Below, one piece after another: positions 1-8,468 of a DNA stretch of 64,000 nucleotides. The DNA is from Pedobacter sp. (lineage in GTDB: Bacteria; Bacteroidota; Bacteroidia; Sphingobacteriales; Sphingobacteriaceae): positions 152,278 to 216,277 of the forward strand of contig NZ_JAVHXT010000006.1 in assembly GCF_031119335.1 (NCBI RefSeq), in the 5' to 3' direction. The notes beneath the pieces were generated by a model. The model was not told where the DNA came from. It saw only the letters and a program-made list of their open reading frames with translations, and did no database searches. The translations under genes and the position numbers were made by a program. Within the stretch, counting starts at the first letter, position 1; the number at the start of each line of letters is the position of its first letter.

Positions 1-579
1 AGAACTGGAAATTCCTTGGGTAAATTGTTAGAATTAGCTAACAATCTGAATGAAAAAACATTTGATGATGGACTTGATAAATTAATCAATCGTATTTCAT
101 ATGTAGAATATTTTGGAGAGGTAATTGATAACGTCCCGATAAACGTACCACATACAAATGGACAGAACCTCATTGAATCTACTATTTTCGCTTTTCAGCC
201 TAGGATACTATTTCCAGGTAAAGCCATTACAAATGACAGTGAAAGAACAGCAAAATATGTCGGACGATTTATATCTGGCACTGAATCAAATACATCAATA
301 AGTTTAGGATATATGGCAGATGGGTATATTGATTTTGGCTTTTATTATTTTTGGATTACTCCATTGCTAATTGGTATTATCATAGGAACATCATATTTAT
401 TACTATATAAACAAAGCCCGAATAAAGTATGGTCTTTAGCAATAACTTTTCCATATTTTACTCTCTGCAACTTTTATGGAGCGGATAGCTTTAAAGTAAT
501 ACCTCCACTGATCTATTATACTATTGTCGCGATTATTTTCATTAAATATTTATTGCCGCGTATATCAAAATATAACTAA
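1..579 (+). CDS. Wzy-like polysaccharide polymerase, C-terminal part (5' end outside window)
   Basis: The frame is open to the first base of the window, so the gene starts upstream and only about 190 residues are seen. The first half is a polar loop (motifs FQPRILFPGK and SLGYMADGYIDFGFYYF), followed by two or three hydrophobic helices to the C-terminus. A large periplasmic loop followed by terminal membrane helices is typical of O-antigen/EPS polymerases of the Wzy/EpsG type. An exosortase and an associated glycosyltransferase lie 5-8 kb downstream, so this could be the Wzy-like protein that accompanies exosortase Y in Pedobacter relatives. That link is inference. It would link repeat units at the outer face of the inner membrane. 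Confidence 0.6.
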   Translation, partial: RTGNSLGKLLELANNLNEKTFDDGLDKLINRISYVEYFGEVIDNVPINVPHTNGQNLIESTIFAFQPRILFPGKAITNDSERTAKYVGRFISGTESNTSISLGYMADGYIDFGFYYFWITPLLIGIIIGTSYLLLYKQSPNKVWSLAITFPYFTLCNFYGADSFKVIPPLIYYTIVAIIFIKYLLPRISKYN

Positions 580-628
580 TAAAAGTAATTTTATTATTAA
601 AAAACGTTAAGGTTATCTAACAAATACT

Positions 629-2338
629 ATGAACACTATCATAAAAAAACAAAGAACCTACATCCCACAAAACCTAGAAATTAAATGGGAAAACTTATCC
701 CCTATTTTCGAGGAATTACAAAATAGAACAATCAATAGCGCTGCTGAATTGGAGCAATGGCTAAAAGATAAAAGCGAATTGGAGGCAGCACTAGAAGAAG
801 ATTTCGCTTGGCGCTATATTAAAATGAGCTGCGATACGGCAAATGAACAATTGGTAACCGACTTTCAATATTTTGCTACAGAGATTGAACCGAAAATTGC
901 ACCACTTGCTAATGAATTGAATAAGAAATTAGTAGAAAACCCTTATGTAGATGAGTTAGATGAGCAGAAATATTTCGTTTACCTGCGTGGCGTTCGCAAG
1001 GCTTTGGAGTTGTTCAGGGAAGAAAACATTCCTTTGTTCACTGAATTACAGGTGAAACAACAAAAGTATCAAGGGATCACTGGTGCTATGAGTGTTACCA
1101 TTAACGATCAGGAGTACACTTTAGAGCAAGCCAGTAATTTCTTGAAAGATACTGACCGCAACGTTCGTCAGCAGGCATGGGAAACGATCCAACAACGCCG
1201 ATTGGTAGACAAAGACCAATTGAACATCCTGTTTGATGAGTTGGTGAAACTACGTCACCAAGTAGCTTTGAACGCAGGTTTTGAGAATTATAGAGATTAC
1301 ATGTTCCAAGCTTTGGGCCGTTTTGATTATACCCCAAGAGACTGCTATAAATTTGCAGAAGCCATTGAACAGGAAATTGTACCAATCTTAAAGGAGCAAG
1401 CCGAAAAACGTCAACAAGCTTTAGGCTTGGCCGAATTGAAACCTTGGGATTTGGAAGTAAGCACGACGGGGAAACCGGCATTAAAACCTTTCCAAAATGG
1501 TGCAGATTTGATTGACAAGTCAATTGCTTGTTTTAATCAGATCGATGCTGCTCTAGGCGAAAAATTGGCCATCATGAAAGCGAACAATCTTTTTGATGTA
1601 GAAAGCAGAATGGGCAAAGCTCCTGGAGGTTACAACTATCCACTGGCAGAAACGGGTGCACCTTTCATTTTCATGAACTCGGCCAATTCACTTCGTGATT
1701 TAACGACCATGGTGCATGAAGGTGGTCACGCCATTCATACCTTTTTAACGGCCAATTTAGAACTCAACGATTTCAAACACTGCCCTTCTGAAGTAGCAGA
1801 ACTGGCTTCGATGAGCATGGAGCTGATTTCTATGGACCAATGGTCGGTGTATTTCGACAAGGAAGAAGATTTAATTAGAGCGAAAAAGGAACAGTTGGTT
1901 GATGTATTAAAAACTCTACCTTGGGTTGCGGTGATCGATCAATTCCAGCATTGGATCTATACAAATCCAGAACATAACGCTGCTGATAGAGAAGAGGCTT
2001 TTAAGCAAATCTATACCCGCTTTGGTGCAGGCTTTGCAGATTGGACGGATTTTGAACAGCAGTTTGGTAACGTTTGGCAAAAACAGTTGCACTTGTTCGA
2101 GGTTCCATTCTATTATATTGAATATGCAATTGCACAACTGGGCGCTATTGCAGTTTGGAAAAACTATAAAGAAAATCCTGAACAAGGATTACAACAATAT
2201 TTGGATGCCTTGGCTTTGGGCTATACTAAACCAATGAACGAGATCTACGAAACTGCAGGTATTAAGTTTGATTTCAGCGCAGAATATATCAAAGAGTTAG
2301 CAGGTTTTGTGAAGGAAGAATTGGAGAAATTGGGGTAA
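629..2338 (+). CDS. M3 family oligoendopeptidase (PepF-like)
   Basis: The 569-residue protein is a zinc metallopeptidase that cleaves oligopeptides, probably in the cytosol because no signal peptide is seen. The zinc motif HEGGH lies at His363-Glu364-His367. The downstream segment AELASMSMELI supplies the expected third ligand Glu. The alpha-helical N-terminal half and the total length fit M3B oligoendopeptidases. It stands alone between the polymerase fragment and a repeat block. It has no evident link to polysaccharide synthesis and is probably housekeeping peptide turnover. Confidence 0.9.
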   Translation: MNTIIKKQRTYIPQNLEIKWENLSPIFEELQNRTINSAAELEQWLKDKSELEAALEEDFAWRYIKMSCDTANEQLVTDFQYFATEIEPKIAPLANELNKKLVENPYVDELDEQKYFVYLRGVRKALELFREENIPLFTELQVKQQKYQGITGAMSVTINDQEYTLEQASNFLKDTDRNVRQQAWETIQQRRLVDKDQLNILFDELVKLRHQVALNAGFENYRDYMFQALGRFDYTPRDCYKFAEAIEQEIVPILKEQAEKRQQALGLAELKPWDLEVSTTGKPALKPFQNGADLIDKSIACFNQIDAALGEKLAIMKANNLFDVESRMGKAPGGYNYPLAETGAPFIFMNSANSLRDLTTMVHEGGHAIHTFLTANLELNDFKHCPSEVAELASMSMELISMDQWSVYFDKEEDLIRAKKEQLVDVLKTLPWVAVIDQFQHWIYTNPEHNAADREEAFKQIYTRFGAGFADWTDFEQQFGNVWQKQLHLFEVPFYYIEYAIAQLGAIAVWKNYKENPEQGLQQYLDALALGYTKPMNEIYETAGIKFDFSAEYIKELAGFVKEELEKLG

Positions 2339-2347
2339 AAGTAGCAC

Positions 2348-2468
2348 GTCATTTCGATGAGGAGGCACGACGAAGAGAAATCTGTAAACTATTAGTACTG
2401 CAGTGCAAAATATACAGTATTACCAATAAACTAACAGATCTCTCCTCGTTGCACATCGTCGAGATGAC
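2348..2468. repeat. Interspersed inverted repeat (REP-like)
   Basis: The left arm starts GTCATTTCGATGAGG and the right arm ends CATCGTCGAGATGAC. Inner arms around AAATCTGT and ACAGATCT flank a loop of about 45 bases. The same GTCATTTCGA / TCGAGATGAC family recurs at 2520, 3041 and in the array from 63275. It starts ten bases after the M3 peptidase stop codon and may fold in the transcript. Confidence 0.75.
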
Positions 2469-2519
2469 GGAGAAGCGGGAGGTTTGGACGACGGTCGAAA
2501 GGTCGCGTCATTCCTCCTT

Positions 2520-2652
2520 GCACGTCATTCCGAACGCAGAGAGGAATCTGCAACCTAGTAGCACTAAAAAACATAACGCACTTCAAAAAAACTAACAGAT
2601 TTAACTTCGTTGATTTTCAATTCTCCTTACGGTCGAGATGACGGGAAAAATG
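2520..2652. repeat. REP-like element, left copy flanking the GIY-YIG gene
   Basis: The element runs from GCACGTCATTCCGAACGCAG to GGTCGAGATGACGGG. It is an inverted-repeat element that reappears almost unchanged, in the same orientation, at 3041-3172. The shared text covers about 130 bp, including AGAGGAATCTGCAACCTAG and CTTCGTTGATTTTCAATTCT. Confidence 0.8.
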
Positions 2653-2689
2653 ATCGTGTGGATGCAAAACAAGAAAAAAATCAACAAAA

Positions 2690-2989
2690 ATGCAGCGAGG
2701 CGGCTTCATCTACATCATGACCAACAAAAATAAAACTACCTTATATGTTGGTGTCACTTCAGATCTCCGCAACCGAATTTACCAACATAAGGCACATTTA
2801 CATCCAAACGCATTCACAGCAAAGTATAACTTAGATTGTTGTGTGTATTACGAAACGCTCTTCGGTATTGAAGAGGCCATTGTTAGAGAGAAGGAAATCA
2901 AAAAGTGGAGAAGGGAGAAAAAACAGGAATTAATAAATCGATTAAATCCTCAATGGTTGGATTTATGGAATGAGATAAGTGAGTGGTGA
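2690..2989 (+). CDS. GIY-YIG nuclease domain protein
   Basis: This is a 99-residue single-domain protein. The GIY-YIG signature reads FIYIM...LYVGVT at residues 6-22. It is followed by the catalytic-type Arg in DLRNRIYQHK, a Tyr in CCVYYE, and a Glu in the helix EEAIVREKEIKKW. The domain fills the whole protein, as in the UPF0213/YhbQ-like group, whose biochemical role is poorly known. The gene lies between two near-identical repeats of about 130 bp (2520-2652 and 3041-3172), an unusual setting for a small nuclease. A structure-specific DNA nuclease is the family expectation; any role on the repeats is inference. Confidence 0.85.
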   Translation: MQRGGFIYIMTNKNKTTLYVGVTSDLRNRIYQHKAHLHPNAFTAKYNLDCCVYYETLFGIEEAIVREKEIKKWRREKKQELINRLNPQWLDLWNEISEW

Positions 2990-3040
2990 TGTGGAATAGT
3001 ACATCATTCCGGATGTCCACTCCAGCACGTCATAAAAAGT

Positions 3041-3172
3041 GCACGTCATTCCGAACGCAGAGAGGAATCTGCAACCTAGCAGCACCCGAAAAACATAAAC
3101 CACTACCAAAAAACCAACAGATCTAACTTCGTTGATTTTCAATTCTCCCAAAGTCGAGATGACGGAAAATGA
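3041..3172. repeat. REP-like element, right copy flanking the GIY-YIG gene
   Basis: A second, same-orientation copy of the 2520-2652 element, with a few substitutions and small indels (for example AACCTAGCAGCACCCG versus AACCTAGTAGCACTA). Both copies end in a GTCGAGATGACGG motif. A partial arm (CATCATTCCGGATGTCC) lies just before it at 3002. Confidence 0.8.
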
Positions 3173-3741
3173 AAGGTTTGGATGACGGAAAACACAAGAG
3201 CACACCAAAGCCACATCAAAGCTAGGGTTCAAGTAGGGATAGAGTACTGTTAGTGTACTGTTAGTGTACTATGTTATGCTTGCATAGTATAAAATGAGAA
3301 CTTAAATGTACTTAGATATCTTATGCATGTAGTGAATAATACTTTTTTCAATTTAAAAAACATAACATCCTTATCTCTAAGTATTTAAAAAAATTAACCT
3401 CTTTTATTGTACACCCCGGTCTTCGACCACCCCTCTGAAAGAGGGGAATGGAGAGCGAAATTCCCCTCCTTTGGAGGGGTGCCTAAAAGGCGGGGTGGTT
3501 ATTTTGATGTTGATTTTATTTTATGATAATGCACTACGAGTATCTTATGAGGTTAATCAAAATCAACCAAATCTAAAATGAACTTATGTGTCTTAGGTGG
3601 TAAATAAAATCCTTTTATCGCATTACGATACCCAATCGAGTTGGGTATGACGATAAAATTTAGGGGCTTCGATAAACTCAAAACAACAAGAAGTCTATTT
3701 ATTTTTTTAAGTTTGAAACATCATCAAACAAAACCTAGCAA
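3173..3741. other. Non-coding, repeat-rich gap of 569 bp
   Basis: No coding region is supported here. The gap holds a short tandem repeat (TACTGTTAGTG twice, near 3244-3265). A GC-rich imperfect palindrome lies at about 3415-3500, with ACCACCCCTCTGAAAGAGG on one side and AGGGGTGCCTAAAAGGCGG on the other. A small palindrome, ATACCCAATCGAGTTGGGTA, lies near 3629-3648. The permease promoter should be near the right end, but no convincing TAnnTTTG box was found. Confidence 0.6.
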
Positions 3742-5685
3742 ATGCTAAACAACCTATTCAGAAAGAAATCAGTTAGCAAAATATTGGCCGATGCCCAAAA
3801 AGGCTATGGCGATCATGAAGCATCACTTCATAAAACTTTAGGCGTAAGAGACCTTACAGCCTTCGGTATTGCCGCTATTATTGGCGCTGGAATTTTCAGC
3901 ACCATTGGTAAAGCAAGTGCCGATGGTGGTCCTGCGGTAATTTTCCTATTTATCTTTACTGCTATCGCTTGTAGTTTTGCGGCTTTCGCCTACGCAGAAT
4001 TTGCGTCGATGGTACCTGTTTCTGGTAGCGCTTACACCTATTCTTACGTAGCATTTGGCGAGTTGGTGGCATGGATCATCGGCTGGTCGTTGATTATGGA
4101 ATATGCCATTGGCAATATTACGGTAGCCATTTCCTGGTCCGATTATTTTACCGGATTGCTCTCCTCCATCAAGATCCCCGCATTAGGTATTAACGGTATC
4201 CATGTGCCAGATTGGGCGAGTATGGATTACCTAAGCGCTTACAATGGCCATAAACATGCCGAAGCTTTGGTGAATGCAGGCAAAAGCATGGCAAACTTAG
4301 ACGATGCAACTAGAATTGCAGCCAATGCTTGGAACACCGCACCGCAAATTGGAGGTTTCCATTTAGTAGCCGATCTTCCTGCCCTGGCTATCATCATCTT
4401 TATTACTTGGTTGGTGTATAGAGGGATGAAAGAATCTAGAAACGCCAGTAATGCCATGGTAGTGGTTAAGCTTGCCGTAATTTTATTGGTATTGGCGGTA
4501 GGTGTATTTTATGTAGATACCGAAAACTGGAACCCATTTGCACCTAACGGGATATCGGGTGTATTGAAAGGCGTTTCGGCGGTATTCTTTGCTTATATAG
4601 GTTTCGATGCCATTTCTACTACAGCAGAGGAATGTAAAAATCCACAACGAGATTTACCCAGAGGGATGATGTGGGCTATTATCATTTGTACCACGCTGTA
4701 CATCGCCATTGCCCTGGTTTTAACCGGTATTGTAAAATATAACACCTTAGCCGTTGGCGATCCTTTGGCTTACGTATTCGATGCCATCGATTTAAAATTA
4801 ATGAGTGGCATTATTGCGGTGAGTGCCGTGTTCGCCATGGCATCTGTACTGTTGGTGTTCCAAATGGGTCAACCTCGTATCTGGATGAGCATGAGCCGTG
4901 ATGGTTTATTACCTCCCGCTTTTTCTAAGATCCACCCTAAGTACAAAACGCCTTCATTTTCTACGGTAGTAGTGGGTTTTGTAGTCGCAGTGCCATCGTT
5001 GTTCATGAATTTAACTACCGTTACCGATTTATGTTCTATTGGCACCTTATTCGCTTTCGTATTGGTTTGTGCCGGGGTTTTAGTACTTCAAAACAGGCCC
5101 GATGTGCAACGCGGTAAATTTAAGATCCCTTATGTAAATGCCAAGTTTGTGGCACCCCTATTACTAATTGGGGGCTTCATAATCGCCTTTACACAATTTA
5201 AGAAAGAAACCATGGCTTTTGTGACCAACGAATCCAAAGTGATCAGCCCCGTTACCTTTGTCACTTCTTTGAATGCAGAGGAATTACAAACGGTGAAGCA
5301 AGAAATCAGTGCTAGTCCGGTGGTGTTACAAGGCAAACAGATTGATGCGGAAGCTTACCTAAGCAACCTAAAAACGGAGCAATATGAAAGCTTTATGGCT
5401 AAATCAGCCATTGGCGAACATAAGAAATATGAAAGTGGTTGGCATTTGTTCAAGCATAAAATCCCGATGTGGATATTTTTGATCATTTGTCTGATCATGA
5501 CCTATTTATCCATCGTCAAAAATTTATCCCTAATTCCAGTATTGGGACTAATCAGCTGTTTGTACATGATGTGCGAATTGGAACTGAGCAATTGGGTAGG
5601 CTTCGGTATTTGGCTAGCAGTCGGGCTTGTTGTTTACTTCTCGTATGGTTATAAGTACAGTAAGTTGTCAACCCCCAACCCCTAA
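3742..5685 (+). CDS. APC-family amino acid permease (cationic amino acid transporter type)
   Basis: The 647-residue integral membrane protein has about 12-14 hydrophobic helices. The first helix carries the APC signature GIAAIIGAGIFSTIGKA (residues about 40-57). A later GFDAISTTAEECKNPQRDLP segment is typical of the CAT subgroup. It should exchange or import amino acids across the inner membrane. A polar insert of about 80 residues (around 495-575) separates the last helix pairs. The C-terminus STPNP and the stop codon are encoded by the edge of a GC-rich palindromic repeat (from 5671), so the native tail may have been replaced by repeat sequence. Confidence 0.9.
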   Translation: MLNNLFRKKSVSKILADAQKGYGDHEASLHKTLGVRDLTAFGIAAIIGAGIFSTIGKASADGGPAVIFLFIFTAIACSFAAFAYAEFASMVPVSGSAYTYSYVAFGELVAWIIGWSLIMEYAIGNITVAISWSDYFTGLLSSIKIPALGINGIHVPDWASMDYLSAYNGHKHAEALVNAGKSMANLDDATRIAANAWNTAPQIGGFHLVADLPALAIIIFITWLVYRGMKESRNASNAMVVVKLAVILLVLAVGVFYVDTENWNPFAPNGISGVLKGVSAVFFAYIGFDAISTTAEECKNPQRDLPRGMMWAIIICTTLYIAIALVLTGIVKYNTLAVGDPLAYVFDAIDLKLMSGIIAVSAVFAMASVLLVFQMGQPRIWMSMSRDGLLPPAFSKIHPKYKTPSFSTVVVGFVVAVPSLFMNLTTVTDLCSIGTLFAFVLVCAGVLVLQNRPDVQRGKFKIPYVNAKFVAPLLLIGGFIIAFTQFKKETMAFVTNESKVISPVTFVTSLNAEELQTVKQEISASPVVLQGKQIDAEAYLSNLKTEQYESFMAKSAIGEHKKYESGWHLFKHKIPMWIFLIICLIMTYLSIVKNLSLIPVLGLISCLYMMCELELSNWVGFGIWLAVGLVVYFSYGYKYSKLSTPNP

Positions 5686-5768
5686 AGGGGAGTATTTACA
5701 CGAGTGAATAATAATTCCGCATTTTCTAAACATTATACTGTTTCCACCCTTCAGGGGGCTAAGGGGGT
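5671..5768. repeat. Paired CCCCT-type palindromic repeats
   Basis: ACCCCCAACCCCTAAAGGGG (5671-5690) is mirrored by CCCTTCAGGGGGCTAAGGGG up to 5768, so the gap between two genes is bounded by inverted GC-rich copies. The left copy contains the permease stop codon. The right copy ends on the base before the ATG of the next gene. Related copies are at 10240-10316, 12467-12553, 40953-40980, 46454-46485 and 52444-52508. Confidence 0.8.
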
Positions 5769-6974
5769 ATGAAGATCATCCAAATATGTGCGGCTTATAA
5801 ACCAGCCTACGTTTACGGCGGGCCAACCATGTCGGTTTCCAAACTGTCGGAAGAACTGGTAAAAGCAGGCGAAGATGTGATGGTATTGACCACTACCGCT
5901 AACGGCAAAGATGAATTGGACGTGCCAACTGGTAAAGAAACCTTAGTAGATGGCGTGAAGGTGTATTATTTCAAACGCTTAACGAAAGATCATACGCACT
6001 TTTCTCCGTCCCTTTTGAGTTTTCTGCACCAAACCATTAAAAACGCTAAACGTCAAACGCCCAACGCTACACGCAATACGCTAAACCCACAACTCATTGT
6101 CCATATCCATGCCTGGTGGAACTTGGTGTCTATTTTCTCTGCGCTGGTAGCCAAATGGTATGGGGTAAAAGTTATCTTATCTCCAAGAGGAATGTTGACC
6201 AGCTACAGCCTCAATAACCGCAATTCGAAGGTTAAGGATACTATCCACTTTTTCTTGGGCAAACGTTTGTTGAAGTACGCACATATCCACGCCACCAGTG
6301 AGAAGGAACGAAAAGATGTATTACAAACGTGTGAAGTAAATGGTGTTACTGTAATTCCCAACTTTGTCCGCTTTCCCAGTTCCGTCCGACCTGAAATCGG
6401 AGAATGGTCGACCGGGGTGTCAAGTAGCCAACCAGACACCTATAAACTGTTATTTTTATCTCGCATAGAAGAAAAGAAAGGCTTGGAGCTACTATTTAGT
6501 GCTTTATCGCAAGTAAATATCCCCTATCAACTTTCTATTGCTGGAACAGGCGAAGAGAGCTATATTAAAAGCTTACAAACCTTAGCTACGGATCTGGGTA
6601 TAGCTTCCAACATAAGGTGGCTTGGACATATCGAAAAGCAATCGAAATTTGACATGATTTCAGCTAGCGATTTAATGGTACTCACCTCTTACAATGAAAA
6701 CTTCGCCAATGTAGTGATAGAGAGTTTAGCAATGGGCACTCCAGTATTGATTAGCGAGGAAGTTGGTTTAGCAGATTATGTAGCAGCAAATAAGATAGGC
6801 TGGGTAACATCTTTGGATGTGGAAGCAATTGTTAGGAATATCGAACTATCTTACAAAGACCTTACGAAAAGAACATATATTCGTGAGACTGCGCCAGCGT
6901 TAATCCAGCACGACTTTGAAGAAAGTAGATTAGCAGCAACTTACGTCAAATTATATCAAAACAGCTTTAAATGA
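5769..6974 (+). CDS. GT4-family glycosyltransferase, probably exosortase-Y-associated (XYAG1-like)
   Basis: The 401-residue GT-B glycosyltransferase has an N-terminal acceptor domain with the glycine-rich start YVYGGPTMSVSKLSEEL. Its C-terminal GT4 domain (about 220-400) includes LFLSRIEEKKGLELL and the nucleotide-sugar-binding segment ENFANVVIESLAMGTPVL. It should transfer a sugar from a nucleotide donor to a lipid-linked acceptor at the cytosolic membrane face. Its last codons overlap the next glycosyltransferase by 4 bases (ATGA), and the exosortase gene follows. That arrangement matches the glycosyltransferase named XYAG1 next to exosortase Y. The subfamily name is from recall of gene neighbourhoods and was not tested. 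Confidence 0.85.
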   Translation: MKIIQICAAYKPAYVYGGPTMSVSKLSEELVKAGEDVMVLTTTANGKDELDVPTGKETLVDGVKVYYFKRLTKDHTHFSPSLLSFLHQTIKNAKRQTPNATRNTLNPQLIVHIHAWWNLVSIFSALVAKWYGVKVILSPRGMLTSYSLNNRNSKVKDTIHFFLGKRLLKYAHIHATSEKERKDVLQTCEVNGVTVIPNFVRFPSSVRPEIGEWSTGVSSSQPDTYKLLFLSRIEEKKGLELLFSALSQVNIPYQLSIAGTGEESYIKSLQTLATDLGIASNIRWLGHIEKQSKFDMISASDLMVLTSYNENFANVVIESLAMGTPVLISEEVGLADYVAANKIGWVTSLDVEAIVRNIELSYKDLTKRTYIRETAPALIQHDFEESRLAATYVKLYQNSFK

Positions 6975-7825
6975 AATCAGCGGTTACCGTAATCATATTA
7001 ACCTACAACGAAGAAAAAAATATCAGAGCTTGTTTAGAAAGCGTCGCCGATTTTTCAGAAAACATATTCGTAGTAGACTCAGGTTCCACTGACCAAACCG
7101 TAACTATTGCAAACGAATTCGATGTAAAGGTTTTTACCAACCCATTCGAAAATTATGCACAACAACGTAACTGGGCAATTAACACTTTACCCATCTCCAC
7201 AGATTGGATATTGAACATCGATGCAGATCATCGGTTAACACCAGAGTTAAAAGCAAACATCTTTCAAAACTTAGCAAACGGCGTTCCTCAACACATCAAT
7301 GGTTTTTTGGCGAGCAGAAGAACAGTTTTTATGGGTAAATGGATAAAATACGGTGGTCACTACCCTACCTATCATGCCGTAATGTTCAGAAAAGGCTTCG
7401 GTAAATGCGAAGAGAAGTTATACGATCAACATTTTCTAGTGCAAGGTGATACCATCAAACTAAAGGGAGATATTATTGACTTGGCAACAGAGTCGTTAAG
7501 TACTTTTACCGAAAGACACAACAAGTGGTCTACCTTAGAAGCTCAACAACAAATCAATAACCAAGTATCAAGTGAAACCATCACGGGTTCAATAAATGGT
7601 AATGCGATACAAAAAAGAAGATATATCAAAACCATCTACGAGAAATTCCCACTTTTTGTACGCCCTTTTATTTACTTTACTGTACGCTACTTCTTTCGTC
7701 TAGGTTTTTTAGATGGTACAAGGGGTTTAGTTTTTCATTTCCTACAGTGTTTCTGGTTTAGATTTTTGATAGATGCGAAAATATATGAGCATAAACATTT
7801 AAATAGCCAATCTAATGAGCAATAA
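6971..7825 (+). CDS. GT2-family glycosyltransferase
   Basis: The 284-residue GT-A glycosyltransferase starts with the family pattern VTVIILTYNEEKNIRACLES. VVDSGSTDQT and a DxD-type motif (NIDADHR, near residue 85) for metal and nucleotide-sugar binding follow. The C-terminal third is hydrophobic and basic (RPFIYFTVRYFFRLGFLDG), typical of WaaE/KdtX-like enzymes that act on membrane-linked substrates. The gene overlaps its upstream neighbour by 4 bases and the exosortase gene by 11, so the three are probably translated together in envelope polysaccharide assembly. Confidence 0.88.
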   Translation: MKSAVTVIILTYNEEKNIRACLESVADFSENIFVVDSGSTDQTVTIANEFDVKVFTNPFENYAQQRNWAINTLPISTDWILNIDADHRLTPELKANIFQNLANGVPQHINGFLASRRTVFMGKWIKYGGHYPTYHAVMFRKGFGKCEEKLYDQHFLVQGDTIKLKGDIIDLATESLSTFTERHNKWSTLEAQQQINNQVSSETITGSINGNAIQKRRYIKTIYEKFPLFVRPFIYFTVRYFFRLGFLDGTRGLVFHFLQCFWFRFLIDAKIYEHKHLNSQSNEQ

Positions 7826-8390
7826 AGCATTAGACCCTATTCTTAAATTATGGAAAGACCCTTACATAAGGTTCATCATCTATTTCATAGCCCTCTATTT
7901 CCTATTTGAAGGGTTTAATGTTGCGTTTATAGGCGTTACTGCCAAAGGTGGCATTTATATCCCTTTTTTAGACGAACATTTAAACTATATCAATTGGTGG
8001 CGCCAGTTCACTATAGAGAGTACTGCAACAGTTTTACGATGGTTCGATTACATTGTTTACACAAACAAATACCAATTGAAAGTGATCGGCAAATATGGCT
8101 TTACCATGGTGTATAGTTGCTTAGGATATGGCGTAATGAGCGTATTCGCCGCCTTTGTAATTACATTTCCCGGTAGGATTAAAGCAAGGTATGGCTTCCT
8201 CGTCTTGGGGTTGGTTATCATCCAGCTATTAAATACACTTAGGCTGGTACTATTGTCTTTATATTGGAACCGCAGAGATCCACTCGTAAATATGGATCAC
8301 CATGATTTATTCAATATTGTGGTTTACGCCGTATTGATTATACTGGTGTACATTTGGTTAAAATATATTAGCAAAGTTGCTAAAGCATAA
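7815..8390 (+). CDS. Exosortase family protein, likely exosortase Y
   Basis: The 191-residue multi-pass membrane protein carries the exosortase/archaeosortase core. Cys102 lies in YSCLGYG before a helix, Arg143 in LLNTLRLVLLSLYW, and His162/His163 in the loop MDHHDLFN before the last helix. These match the Cys-Arg-His triad of transpeptidases that cut a C-terminal sorting signal and join the protein to a surface molecule. Adjacent glycosyltransferases support coupling to polysaccharide export. No protein in this window ends with a clear sorting motif plus helix plus basic cluster, so the substrate is not seen. Subtype Y is inferred from size and neighbours. Confidence 0.8.
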   Translation: MSNKALDPILKLWKDPYIRFIIYFIALYFLFEGFNVAFIGVTAKGGIYIPFLDEHLNYINWWRQFTIESTATVLRWFDYIVYTNKYQLKVIGKYGFTMVYSCLGYGVMSVFAAFVITFPGRIKARYGFLVLGLVIIQLLNTLRLVLLSLYWNRRDPLVNMDHHDLFNIVVYAVLIILVYIWLKYISKVAKA

Positions 8391-8468
8391 CCCTGTACTC
8401 CTTTTTGTTTTAGAACATCTATCATTTTTATATCTTCGCAATCAGTTATTTAACGACAGCAAATTATT

